Assembly: GCA_963457665.1 (NCBI GenBank)
Contig: OY735207.1
Span: 37,543,316 to 37,607,315, forward strand
Direction of reading: 5' to 3'
DNA length: 64,000 nt
Source: Thysanoteuthis rhombus
Taxonomy: Eukaryota > Mollusca > Cephalopoda > Oegopsida > Thysanoteuthidae
In this document: piece after piece, positions 12,370-22,690 of the stretch
Layout of the letters: each line of letters starts with the position of its first letter
Numbering within the stretch: the stretch's first letter is position 1
The notes under the pieces: model-generated
The model's input: only the letters and a program-made list of their open reading frames with translations
Told to the model about the DNA's origin: nothing
Databases searched by the model: none
Translations under genes and position numbers: made by a program

Positions 12370-13200
12370 CTGACTTAACGATTAATAAAAGTCTTAACAG
12401 GTTTGGTGAGGGAGGAAGTTTACAAAGTGTTGACCAGTAGAAATGAATAACTCCATTAGCTTAAAAGCAAATTGACAGAAATACATTTACCCAATCTAAG
12501 ATTGAAATGGGAGTGCATTCTCATTGGCTAATCTTTGTATCCTTGGTAACCATTGGCTTTAAAAGCTATTTTGTGTGTCAAAGGACATTAAGAGAAAACA
12601 ATCGCTGTGTATAAAGAATGGTATACATCCATCTTGTGCGACAGAAGAATCATGGAAAATTTGATCGGAAATTAGAATGTAGCTTTCCGGGAAATATTTA
12701 TTGGCTTTGTACTGATTATTATTTGACTAACAGATGATATATTAATCCTACGCCATGTAAAGGTCACTGGCTTAGTATACAAACAATTTTCAGAGAAACA
12801 GGTATCAATTTACTTCATTTGATCGTTTAAACAATGCACTTTAGAAACAATAATTATATGAAGGCATTTTCAATGGGTCATTATTAAACCTGATCAAATT
12901 ATCAACATAATACAAGCATCTAATTAAACACTTTGGAACCAAAATAGTTTTTATCTGATCCATTGCTAGGCTAAGAAGACCAAGAAACAAAGAAATTCTC
13001 ATGAGATATCTCGTCAGCTTCTCTTTAGAGGTCAAGCCACACAGAGTGAGTGAAATTAGATCACCAATCAGACCAAACAATATTCAATAAAAGATAATGG
13101 AATATTCTTGTAGGATATCAAGTAGGCAAAATATCTTGTCAGCCTCTCCAAAATCATCATAGCTTTCAATGCTTTTATCATCATCTACAAATTGTCTTAA
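12370..13200. other. Non-coding DNA with a weak dispersed-repeat match
   Basis: Positions ~13085-13205 share interspersed blocks with ~25780-25920, for example 'tttcaatgcttttatcatcatc' against 'tttcagtgccttcattatcatc', followed in both by 'gtcttaaat'. This suggests two old copies of one element, of unknown type. Nothing else is recognised. Confidence 0.4.
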
Positions 13201-13219
13201 ATATTGTATGAAATGAATA

Positions 13220-13470
13220 CTCACATTTCCATATACGGATATCATTGTAAGTCCGCTGCTGGACAGAAGCCTCTCCAATCGCCTTCCATAATGACTGCAG
13301 CTCTCTACCATGTTTTACTCAGCAAACCTTTCTATCTCATCTTCCCCTCTGTGACTGGTCTTTCCTTAATGTATTTTTCTGTCCAATGGACACCAATCAA
13401 TTACCTTTTTAGTCTATTTCTGGTATTTTTATTGCTAATTGTCAAGCCCATCCCCATTTTAAAAAAAATA
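13220..13470 (-). mobile_element. RTE-like LINE 3' end, second subfamily
   Basis: On the plus strand this starts 'gtaagtccgctgctggacag', then 'aagcctctccaatcgccttc' and 'ataatgactgcagctctcta'. Read on the minus strand it corresponds to the conserved closing segment of another group of RTE LINEs, where 'GGAGAGGCTTCTGTCCAGCA' lies near the stop codon. It differs from the 'gttggacatagaccttcccc' subfamily found elsewhere in this window. No reverse transcriptase motif is left. Confidence 0.5.
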
Positions 13471-13479
13471 TATTTTGTC

Positions 13480-14035
13480 TTAAATCTTTCACTCTGGTTT
13501 TTTTAATGGACACTCATACACTCACTTATATGCATCAAATAATGATGCAATTATTTATGCCTGAATAAATTATACATTTCAATACATGCATATACACACA
13601 GCAACAGTCACTTGACACCACACCGTTTATGTGTCCGTATTTAGCCAACCAATCTTTCGCTTGGCTTGTTCATTGGTCAGTCGTGCCAGCCACTTAGAGA
13701 TCAGTTCGAACAGTCAAGTCAAAAGCAAGCAAAACTGAGTGAAGCAAAGTACACAAACCAATGACCGATCAATGCAGATTAGTCGTTTCGATCTACATTT
13801 AAGACTAATAATCAATAGTCTCTCCTATGTTGTTGGCTGTGACTGACTGATTAACATTTACACCTCTTGGCGAATTCAGGTATGGATAAGGTAGTATCAT
13901 CTTGATGGAGTTGATTATGGCCTGGTTTAGTTGAGGTAATAAGATGATCTGAGGGTTTTTTTTCATTATGTGACATAATTAAATATTTTTTTAATAAATC
14001 TGAGGATACGATTGGAGAAGAGCTGATGCAATATT
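13480..14035. other. Non-coding DNA, nothing recognised
   Basis: Mixed-composition sequence between the LINE end and the polypurine tract. No gene, RNA or repeat is recognised. Confidence 0.4.
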
Positions 14036-14053
14036 TTGATAATAGTCAGAGTA

Positions 14054-15068
14054 AGTTGGAGGGGGGGAGAAAAATGGAAAGGAAAAGAGAGAAAAAGGAG
14101 AGAAAAAGAAAAAGAGGATAAGGAGAGACAAGAAAGAGAGGAAAAAGAGGGAAAAGGAAAGAAAGGAAAAGACAGAAAGAGAAAGAAGAAGACAGAAAGA
14201 GAAAGAAGAGAGAAGAAAAAAGAGAAAAAGAAAAAAGAAAGAATGAAAAAGAAAAAGGAAAGAAAGAAAAAAGAGAAAAGGAAATTTTTAAAAAGAGAGA
14301 AAAAAAGTGAGAGAAAAAGAAGGGAAGAAAGAAGTGAGAGAAAAAGAAGGAAAGAAAGAAGTGAGAGAAAAAGAAGGAAAGAAAGAAGTGAGAGAAAAAG
14401 AAGGAAAGAAAGAAGTGAGAGAAAAAGAAGGAAAGAAAGAAGTGAGAGAAAAAGAAGGAAAGAAAGAAGTGAGAGAAAAAGAAGGAAAGAAAGAAGTGAG
14501 AGAAAAAGAAGGAAAGAAAGAAGTGAGAGAAAAAGAAGGAAAGAAAGAAGTGAGAGAAAAAGAAGGAAAGAAAGAAGTGAGAGAAAAAGAAGGAAAGAAA
14601 GAAGTGAGAGAAAAAGAAGGAAAGAAAGAAGTTAGAGAAAAAGAAGGAAAGAAAGAAGTTAGAGAAAAAGAAGGAAAGAAAGAAGTTAGAGAAAAAGAAG
14701 GAAAGAAAGAAGTGAGAGAAAAAGAAGGAAAGAAAGACGTGAGAGAAAAAGAAGGAAAGAAAGACGTGAGAGAAAAAGAAGGAAAGAAAGACGTGAGAGA
14801 AAAAGAAGGAAAGAAAGACGTGAGAGAAAAAGAAGGAAAGAAAGACGTGAGAGAAAAAGAAGGAAAGAAAGAAGTGAGAGAAAAAGAAGGAAAGAAAGAA
14901 GTGAGAGAAAAAGAAGGAAAGAAAGAAGTGAGAGAAAAAGAAGGAAAGAAAGAAGTTAGAGAAAAAGAAGGAAAGAAAGAAGTTAGAGAAAAAGAAGGAA
15001 AGAAAGACGTGAGAGAAAAAGAAGGAAAGAAAGAAGTGAGAGAAAAAGAAGGATAAGGAAGGAAAGAG
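14054..15068 (+). repeat. ~1 kb polypurine tract with a 27-bp minisatellite (27.7 copies)
   Basis: From 14307 to 15053 a 27-bp unit (gtgagagaaaaagaaggaaa + gaaagaa) repeats 27.7 times; 14054-14306 is a less regular purine run. Variants are patterned: in the frame starting at 14307, about 15 units end GAA, then five end GAC, five GAA, one GAC and one GAA. A 'gttaga' variant also appears in two clusters, implying block duplication. The plus strand is almost purely purine. The long frames on both strands (199, 249 and 348 codons of K/E/R or F/S/L) are array artefacts. If the neighbouring minus-strand gene spans it, the RNA would be a long C/U tract. Confidence 0.95.
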
Positions 15069-15069
15069 A

Positions 15070-15650
15070 GTGTTTACCTCAACCAATGCCATACTCTAAC
15101 TAGAAACTAAAAAAAAGATATTAAAAAACGAAGGGGGAGCTACTTTGGAATTCTGTACAAATATTGAATTACTTCCCCTAAAATTTTTATTGACTGTTCG
15201 TTCAAAACCTCTTTTCAGGCAGAATAACGAAAATCTTTCTCAGTCAGAAACAAATAACTGGATCTGCCTCAAAATTTAATCACTGTTTTCTTAACCCACA
15301 GTCCACTCTTCCTCGAGAACACTTGGAGATAGACCTGAGTGAATACATAAATGTATGCAAAAAAATGGAAAAATATCTCTTAATCGAGAAAATATTTTTG
15401 GATATCGTATGAGCAGATAGAGAGATGGATCCTTGCGGTACTGGATGGGATAATGGAAAGTCTATAGCCACACTGAAGAGATGTAATACATCGAAAAAGC
15501 TGTCTGTGGATGACACAATAATATATATATATATCACTTATTTCGTTGGCAGAGGTAAACAGAAAAAAAACGAGAGAGAAAACAGAAAAACAAACGGGTA
15601 CCATTATCTTATTTTTTTCATTTTTTTTTTTTTTTTTTGTCGAGCACATG
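15070..15650. other. Putative intronic DNA, no exon identified
   Basis: Short open frames exist on both strands, but none has both splice signals and family resemblance. A weak candidate acceptor followed by 'LSPSVLEEEWTV' on the minus strand near 15300-15340 has no support. A 15-20 base T run lies at about 15621-15638. Confidence 0.35.
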
Positions 15651-15655
15651 ATGAT

Positions 15656-15763
15656 TTGACAAGTTCAAGATATATTCGGACCATGACACCCATGGTTGAG
15701 AAGTCCCTCAGATCTAGGGGAAGCATCAAATCCAACAACAGATCTTGAAAGACTGATGATGAC
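15656..15763 (+). mobile_element. RTE LINE 3' end, ~110 bp, 5'-truncated
   Basis: The order 'gacaagttcaagata..ttcggaccatgacacccatgg', 'cagatctaggggaag' and 'aacagatcttgaaagactgatgatga' parallels the C-terminal codons of the RTE copies elsewhere here (…DKLRKYW…DAHDREVWQILGKVYVQRWTLKD-stop). It lies antisense to the minus-strand gene, in its putative intron. It is too diverged to be recent. Confidence 0.6.
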
Positions 15764-15937
15764 CAACTGGAAGTTTGAAGAATACAAGTCACAAAGATAA
15801 CAGGTCTTTTTTTTCTCTTCCATTTGAAGTTTTTCAAGTAAAATATTCAAAACAAGTAGTTAAAGGAAATTTTTTATCGTTGTAATAAGTAGGCTGATCT
15901 TCACATTTGGAAGATTGGAGCACTACGATCTTCTTAC

Positions 15938-15970
15938 CTTGCATTCGTTGACGTCCGTTCGGTCCTGCAT
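15938..15970 (-). CDS. Candidate microexon (33 nt, or 27 nt with the inner acceptor)
   Basis: On the minus strand 'catttagtcag' (ending 15971) precedes 33 bases that end AAG at 15938 and are followed by a strong donor, GTAAGAA (15937-15931). A second AG inside (GCAG, exon start 15964) would give a 27-nt version. Both lengths are multiples of three, and both keep the phase of the upstream donor, which leaves two bases of a codon. In that phase the segment adds KCRTERTSTNA- or KTERTSTNA-. The segment is GC-rich (7 CpG-like contexts) against an AT-rich background. The implied upstream intron would be only 64-70 bases, with a T-rich stretch, which is unusually short. A pseudo-exon cannot be excluded. 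Confidence 0.42.
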
Positions 15971-16034
15971 CTGACTAAATGAAATTCAGAAAATATCAAG
16001 AATGAAATGCGGAAAAGAAAAAAAAAACACTTAC

Positions 16035-18772
16035 TTCAACAAGAAGATTTTCTCCACAAACATCTTCATGAACTCCATGCACTCGAGAGTGATGTCGTCA
16101 GGTTGGCTTTCAATGCTATAGGTAGAGTCCCAGGACTGTTCCGATTCCATAGACAGAGAACGGTGGTAAGGTTCTCCACCAAATTCATCTCCTGATGAAT
16201 CGATGCTCGAATGTCGGCCGGCCTCTCCGCCGTAACCTCCGTCAGAAGAATCGGGACTCACTCGGCGACGGTCGGTTTTTCGTTTGGCAGCGGTCGGTTT
16301 ATGACGCCTTTCATTATATGCCCGCTGATCTTCCTCATCGAACGAAATCAGGTCTCCCATAGGCATCATCGTCCGTCTCCTACTCGCTGTATCTGCAGCC
16401 TCCAATGAAGGGGCTTCTGTTTGTTCCTCAGGTGGTTCAACGTAATCGTCGAATAGCATTTCATCTACGGTGCTCGACCTGCGACGCCCAGAGGCATATT
16501 TTCCTGACCGCTTATCAGACATCTCTCTATCTAGTTCTTCTGATGAAGGGGATCGAAGTATACGCTCAGAGGGTTCCGATAATCTGCCACTGGTGACCCG
16601 TTGGCGGTCACTCAACTCCCTGTCTGTGTATTCTCCTAACCGAGGTGCTGATCTACGACCGGGCCGGTCAATAGGCTGGAAAGCAGATCTGTGTCTGTCA
16701 GCAGGAATGGGAGTTGGTTTTGCAATGTCGTGATCCGGTCTATGGCGGTAATAATCTGATTCTCGGTCCGCCCTATGTGTCTGCCTTCTGGCTGGTTCGG
16801 GTGCTACCTTCTGCGTATGCTTATCAGGTAACGGGGGTGCTGCTCTGTGACTGTGGTAGTATTCAGCCTCTGATGAAGGCGACCGAAGGACACTGCGTTC
16901 TGGATCATCAGTTACCCTCTGAGTTTGCCGAGAAACTCTGGGTCGGTCAGCAGGTTCCGGAGATGAATGCTGTTCATAGTAATCTGAACCCGATCTTTGG
17001 CCACGCTGGGAAGCAAGTGGAGGTGCAGTTCTTTGAGCGGTTTGCCGTGATATAGGTTCATCAAATGATCTCTGACTGTGGCGTTCAATAGACTCTCGAT
17101 CTAATCTTTGTCCATATCGGTCCGATTGGTCGTCAATAGATCTCTGACTGTAACGTTCGATTGAGTCTCTTTCTAACCTATGACCATCTTGTATAGATCG
17201 CTGACTATGAAGTTCAGTTGACCTCTGACTTCTGAGCGATGAGGTGGTCTTTGAACCTATAGAATCGTGGTAATCTTGGTCTACTCTTTGGCTGCGTCGT
17301 TGTGGTGGTTCGGGCGATGATCTTTGGCTTCTTCGTTGGGCAGGTATGGGAGATGACCGCTGGCTACGGCGCTGTGCTGGTTCAGGACCAGTTCGCGGTT
17401 GCCCAGCAGCGCGCTGGCTAAGTTCAGCAGCTTCTTGATATCGTGGATCACGAGGATCAACGAAGCTTGATTTGTGTGGATCAGATAAATCAGTGGCTGA
17501 TCTGTGTCGATCAGCTGGGTCTATACCCGACCTCTGCGGGTGTCTGCCCGAGTGATCAAGAGGATCCTGACCAGGCCTCTGGCGGTCTGAGATCTCTTGA
17601 CCTTTAGGTCCATATCGATCCACTGATTCTTGGCTAGCTCTTTGACCACGGTGGTCAACTGGCTCTTGTCCAGACCTATGGCGTTCAGTAAGTTCCTGAC
17701 TTCCTCTTGATGTGCGACGAGTTGTTGGCTCCTGACTTGGTCTTTGATCTCTGTGGCGTTCAATTTGATCCTGTCCTCGTTCAGTGATACTCAGATCTTT
17801 TCCAGATCGTGATAATCGGCGTTCAACTGGCTCTGGCTTTGATCTCTGTGTTGGTGAAGACCTGGAACTGTGGCGTTCTGTTGGCTGGGGAGAGGCTCTT
17901 TGTCTGTCACTTGGAGTTTTTTGTGCTTGCCGTTCTGACTGAGGTTGGGGTGTTTTTCGACCAGGAGCAGTTGGACGATCACTAGGACCTCCTGGTCTTT
18001 GACCACGACGCTCTCCTGGCTTTTGCCTTTCGGCTGGAGTGGGAGATGACCTTTGTCCTTGTTCAGCAGAAGGAGATGACCGTTGACTTTGTCTCTCAGC
18101 AGCAGTTTTTGGGATGGGTCTTTCCGCGGGCTTCTGGCTTGGATATCTTTCTCCGGTTGGCTGTCCGGGTTTTTGTGCAGGTTTCGGTTGACCGGAGCTG
18201 CCTATTCGAGATTCAGGCGGAGCATCTCGTAAAGTCTCGTCTTGGGGTGTGCCACTACCATTTTGATGTGTCTTAGGATCTTGATCTCTTAAATCTCTCC
18301 GAGAAGCAAGAGGTTCTGTTTTTTCGGGCACTTTATGTGGGACACCAGTTGTTGGTGGAGGGGTTGATTTCAGCCCTACTGGGACACCGATTCTAGGGGT
18401 GTGAAGTCCTTGTTGCCTGGCAAGTTTCGGATCAGGCAGTACAGGGGGAAACCCTTGTTGAGGAGTGATTCCCCGTGGCTGGTTGCCTGGAAGTACAGGG
18501 GGAAAACCTAAAGGACGTTGTTGCCCTTGAGGTGTAGGATGCTGTGGTGGTACGTTTCTTGGTGGATTCCTGTTAAAAGCCGGCGGGGGCACAGATGGTA
18601 CTTCTTCACCTTTTATTAAAGAGTCAACTTTGTTGGAAAGGTCACTAAATATGCCGTCTTTTTTGGCAGAAACTGAGCTAAGAAAATTAGATGTTCCCGT
18701 AAAGAAGCTGGAACCAAAGCCGGCTGTAATAGGATTTGTTGGAGCTTTCTTCCCTAAGAAACCGAAATCCAT
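16035..18772 (-). CDS. Large first coding exon of a disordered protein, KIAA0513-like at its C-terminal end
   Basis: 912 complete codons run without a stop from ATG 18772 to a strong donor (AA|GTAAGTG, intron starts 16034). The exon ends in phase 2, so the TAA at 16033-16031 is intronic and the protein continues. The start is preceded by an in-frame TGA and has A at -3 and G at +4. Residues 1-60 are mildly hydrophobic (MDFGFLGKKAP..., SSFFTGTSNFLSSVSAKK). Residues ~60-130 are Pro-rich with two GFPPVLP repeats. Residues ~170-760 are Arg/Ser/Gln/Pro-rich with recurring RSQRSSP.PAQR units and many PxxP sites. From ~780 the chain is acidic and serine-rich, with a basic KRKTDRRR patch. Residues ~805-815 (MGDLISFDEED) and 881-912 (WDSTYSIESQ...LECMEFMKMFVEKIF) recall, from memory, the N-terminal part of KIAA0513, a brain-expressed SBF2-domain protein. 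That assignment is moderate; the exon itself is secure. Vertebrate KIAA0513 is only about 411 residues, so this N-terminus would be a large extension. The role is unknown; scaffold or cytoskeletal function is only a guess. Confidence 0.85.
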
Positions 18773-18835
18773 TCTAACTCACATCCGCACCTCAACAATA
18801 TCACACCATGGGTTTGGAAACGATTCGAAGTTACC
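18773..18835 (-). promoter_or_regulatory. 5'UTR part of the exon with two minimal upstream ORFs
   Basis: Between the acceptor and the main ATG lie 63 bases. They contain an ATG-GTG-TGA two-codon upstream ORF (in CCCATGGTGTGA) and an ATG-TGA start-stop element 9 bases before the main ATG (GCGGATGTGAGTTAGAATGG). The start-stop element is in frame with the main ORF and supplies the stop that fixes the start. Such elements often reduce downstream initiation; here that is inference. Confidence 0.6.
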
Positions 18836-18860
18836 CTGGAAAGACAAAAATAAAAAAGAA
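18836..18860 (-). promoter_or_regulatory. 3' splice acceptor upstream of the coding exon
   Basis: On the minus strand a run 'tttttatttttgtctttccag' ends at 18836 and is followed by GGTAAC at 18835. This is a textbook polypyrimidine tract plus CAG. It implies that the coding exon is not the first exon of the transcript, and that at least one upstream non-coding or coding exon lies at higher coordinates. I could not locate it. Confidence 0.75.
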
Positions 18861-18920
18861 CAATATCAAATATGGTGAACATAGCAAAACATTATAATAA
18901 GAATATCCAATATCTATATA

Positions 18921-19128
18921 CAAGGTGCTACCCAAAAGTGTGGGGACTTCAAAAAGCACATACACAAAACTAATGTATGTGAACTACTCTCTGTGAGTAG
19001 TACCTCTTACAAGATTGCTGTATATATGCTCAGGGGGCTGTTTTAAAAAAGACTGCAGAATATAAGTTTTAGAGTTATTAATTTTCATATTCATGGTCAA
19101 ATCCTCAGAACTTCTGGGTAGCATCTTA
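18921..19128. mobile_element. Small mariner-like MITE
   Basis: The left end TA|CAAGGTGCTACCCAAAAGT (18919-18939) is matched by the right end read in reverse, AAGATGCTACCCAGAAGTTC (19128-19109). Similarity carries on for ~30 bases. TA flanks both sides, as expected for Tc1/mariner insertion. The ~205-bp interior has no ORF. It sits just upstream of the exon acceptor. Confidence 0.6.
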
Positions 19129-19129
19129 T

Positions 19130-19900
19130 ATTTACATGAAATAGCATTGTATATCTGAATATTCTTTGCAAGAATAACTTAGAAGCAACATCTTGGTAGC
19201 ACGTCACAAACCTTGTCCATTTAGTGTTCAGCTTCACTGTTTCAACACTAGATGGTGCTCCGTCTATTGACACGTTTCACATTCTGGATTGTTTTTTTAG
19301 ATAGGCTGAAAAATTCTTGCATAGTGGTTGTATATAATTAACCACAAATTCACCACGTTCTCATTTGAGATTGAATATACTGAATGGTGTGATCACACTA
19401 TTAAGTAAGTGTATGAATATGATTGATGTTTATGTGATATCAGTAAGTTATAAATATGAATTGAGAAAGTTATATAAATCAATATAAAGTTGTAGTCCTT
19501 GTTATCTTACGATTAGAAAAAGTTTTTATTAAAGATTGATAAGCATCGTGAAAGTGATACAATACAAACTGGTGGTAGAGATGAGATTAGGTGGTAATAT
19601 AAGAAATATGACTATAGTTATTTGGACTTCAGCTTTACATCAATCTATATCAACATTGAAGAGAGTGTATATTGTGTATGAAAGCTTTGGCATTAGAGTG
19701 AGTGCTTCCAAAAATATGTCAATACTAAGTAATGCTTTGTTAGCATCCTACAAGGTGACACAGAGTCTCAAAATGTAAACAGTCTCATACCAAAGAGATG
19801 ATTCTAATAACTTCTATAGATATGATAAACGTTATGATCAGTGAATCTGCAAGGAAACTGCTTTCAAAAGTGGCTTAATCAAACTATTCTATTAGTTGCA
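19130..19900. other. AT-rich non-coding DNA
   Basis: No gene is recognised. An 80-codon frame at 19536-19778 has no family resemblance. Part may be the lost 5' region of the hAT element that follows. Confidence 0.4.
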
Positions 19901-19904
19901 GAAT

Positions 19905-21167
19905 CCGGCAGATCGCAAAAGACCTCAGTGATCAGTTGATTGAAAGAATCAAAGGGAAGGATTTTAGGTTGCAGCTGGTCGAGGCCGTGGACCATAAATA
20001 GGATGCTAATTTGATTTGCTACGTACGATTGCAAATAACATTGTAGAAAACATTCTTGTAAAAGTATCACTGCACGTACAAAGGATCAAGATTTGATTGA
20101 GATCCTTGAAACATTTATGATGGAGAATAATTTGGAGTGGACAAAGTGAGATGGTTGTCGTTTGATGTCCGGATCTTATAAAGGGTTGCAGGAACTTTTT
20201 CAAAGCAAAGCTCCAGATGCACTTTGGACCCTTTGTATAATTCACAGCGAACTATTAGCATCAAAGTATCTTAGTCTCCCAGTGAATCTTGTCCAAGAAT
20301 GAGCTGTGAAAACAGTTAATTTTATAAAAATTGGATATCAAAGGCATGATTTTTTTTAAAAACTGCGGGAAAATATGGGAGCTGAAAATACAATTTTTGT
20401 ACTTCTATAGTTCCTGATGGCTATCTTGTTGCAATATACTGTCCAATAAGTTCAAACTATGACAGGAACATATCTTGGAAACAAGGGACACGAGTATACT
20501 AAATACTTTGTTGAAACAGATTTTTTTCAACCATATTAACAAGTAAAATCTCTCCCTGCAGCAACATGCACTTATTCAAATTAAGAGAGAAGATTTCCGC
20601 CTTCAGAAGAAAATTTTCAATATGGGAGAGGTAAATGAATGACAACAATCGCAAAGACTATTTCCTATTGTTGCAATTGTTTGTGACCGCCAATGGAGTT
20701 GATTTCTCTCATAATAAAAAAATTGGTTCTTAATGAACTCCTATTTCAGTTTAGCAACTGATTTAAAAGAATATTTTCAAGAAGATAATATGGAGAAGCT
20801 CTCCACATTACTTTACATCTCATTTAGCTGTCATTGACAATGCATGAAAAACAAAATTTGCCAAAATGGGATTAACTGAATTTTGGATATCAGTAAAAGA
20901 TGAATATCCTCTGTTGGGTGCTAGAGCTAAACCAATCCTTATTCCATTTGTGACGACTTATCTCTGTGAATCTGGGTTTTCGATGGTAGCTATGATAAAG
21001 AGTAGAGACCATTTGCAACTATTGACATGGAGCAAGAAATAAAGGTTGCTGTCTCAAGTTTGATTCTAAGGTTTGAGAACAGGATCACCAATCATACTTG
21101 TGATGATGATTATTAAAAACCTTATACACTGAGGAGACCAAGAGTCGAAAAAGTTTGGAAACCACTG
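19905..21167 (+). mobile_element. Decayed hAT transposase (ZBED5/SCAND3-like) with 3' terminal repeat
   Basis: A plus-strand translation with many stops and frameshifts follows the hAT transposase plan: 'RLQLVEAVDH...DANLICYVR' (~19950-20035), 'SGSYKGLQELFQSKAPDALW' then 'CIIHSELLASKYLSLP' (~20165-20290), 'VKTVNFIK' (~20310), and the dimerisation domain 'FWISVKDEYPLLGARAKPIL' followed by 'PFVTTYLCESGFSMVAMIKS' (20881-21000). The closest families I recall are the domesticated-looking ZBED5, SCAND3 and ZNF862-type transposases. The element closes with GAAAAAGTTTGGAAACCACTG (21147-21167), a hAT-type terminus. The 5' terminal repeat and N-terminal BED finger were not found. It is a pseudogene. 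Confidence 0.72.
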
Positions 21168-21169
21168 TC

Positions 21170-22550
21170 TTAAGGTATTTTTAATTATTTGTTTAATGAA
21201 ATACTTAGATGTAATAGCTGAATTCTTTTTTTAAAAAGAATTTTTTGAGAAGGGAATTAAAGAAAAATTCTCCCAATGATCTCTTATCTTTCTGACATAA
21301 TTTTACTTTTTCAGCATCATTTTTAATGAGATATCAAATGAAGGAGAAAGAAATCAGAATTTGATAAGAGAAAAGAAGCAATATGTTGTGAGTATCCCCA
21401 ATTTTTGTTTTTGTTTATGCGATAAAATGAACAGAGAGATTAAGGCTTGAGGGTGAAAAACCAAAACTCCATTCTTGCTTGTGAGCAAATCTTCAAGTGA
21501 AACTGTTGACTGTGATGTTGAATATTCACCAGATCTTACACATTTACATTCAAAATTCAGATCTTTTTTGCTAGAATTCATTAAAAAAGTTGAAGCAAAA
21601 TACCTAAAACATTTTTAAATGGAAAAAGCAAATAATATAAAAATTCAATCACAAAAAAGCAGATTAGAAAAACCCACTGCTCAGATAAAGTCTTTTCACT
21701 ATCAAAATGTTTGAATTCTACAAAGTCCGATTGTTTTCACTCTGAAAATTAGAAAAGCATTTCATTCCAAGCACCATCCAGAGTATTACTTCTCTCCCTT
21801 TTCTCGGAAAAATTAACCATCTCTCCCTTAACTTCATCCCATGTGGATGCCCCTAATACCAGCACACTCTTTCAAGGAAAAATTTTCAGTGGCACTCAAA
21901 TCAAGCAGATGTCATGTTACCTTTGCCCACAATATATAGATAATTCTCCAAGTGCTAAACTTGATTTAAAAAGTGTATGTCATAAGATTAGAATAAGGTA
22001 TTTTTCCATCGATTTGGAGATAGACATTGCAGAAACAATCAAGCTATTACAAATTGATTTCTACATTCAATGCCTTGGAGATATGCCATTGCAAGAAATT
22101 AATGATGATAAATCTGGCTACATTGCATTTGTAAGCAAACACAATTGAAAGAGCTTGATTAACATGACTTAGGGATGCTCACTTGAACAGGAAGGAAGGC
22201 AAAAACATAACACAACCAATTATCATAAATCATTAGATCACTTATTTCAAGTTCCTAGCATGAAAGGAAATGGAATGAAGAGATACAATCTGCTAATTCC
22301 CCAATGATTATAGAGCCAAACACTGTGGGCAGGCAAAAGTAATTGCTAACTGACAACATTTATCCCTTCGAAAATGTTTGTTTGAATTGCAAATGCTCAT
22401 TTCACGTAGATTGCTGTCGAGAAATGGGATTGCAGATTGTTCGATTCTAAAAAAGCTGAACATTGGAAACTTGATGGAAAACTTTCAAACTTCTATGAGC
22501 TGAACTGAGTAAAATTTGGCTTTAAGCATGTGGAGATGCACAAATACAAC
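21170..22550. other. Non-coding DNA
   Basis: The longest frame (21843-22148, 101 codons, starting MDAPNTSTLFQGKIFSG) has no recognisable domain, no splice context and ordinary AT-rich composition. I do not call it a gene. Confidence 0.4.
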
Positions 22551-22552
22551 CT

Positions 22553-22690
22553 ATTTGATTAATGGAGAAGTATTTGGTTAAGGGCATTGACAAGGAAGGA
22601 GATTATATAGTAAAATAGATGTATGTTGCATAAAATAAATGCTTCTTTCCATCATTAGAGTTATGTCTAAACACACACACACACACAAAA
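22553..22690 (+). repeat. Dispersed repeat B, copy 1, ending in (CA)n
   Basis: Blocks 'ttgattaatggagaagtatt', 'cattgacaaggaaggagatt' and 'ataaatgcttctttccatca' match in order the copies at 25205, 34535 and 36662. It ends at a (CA)n run (22671-22687). Confidence 0.6.

Noticed and set aside
11859..12378. 158- and 124-codon frames over the 39-bp repeat
   Set aside because: Array artefacts with no splice context or family match.
14046..15092. 348-codon and 249-codon open frames in the polypurine tract
   Set aside because: They arise because the 27-bp unit is a multiple of three and stop-free. The same stretch is open on both strands, and the products are low-complexity.
15290..15345. Additional exon of the minus-strand gene (LSPSVLEEEWTV)
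   Set aside because: The acceptor-like site is weak, the donor is poor, and the peptide does not continue the expected domain.
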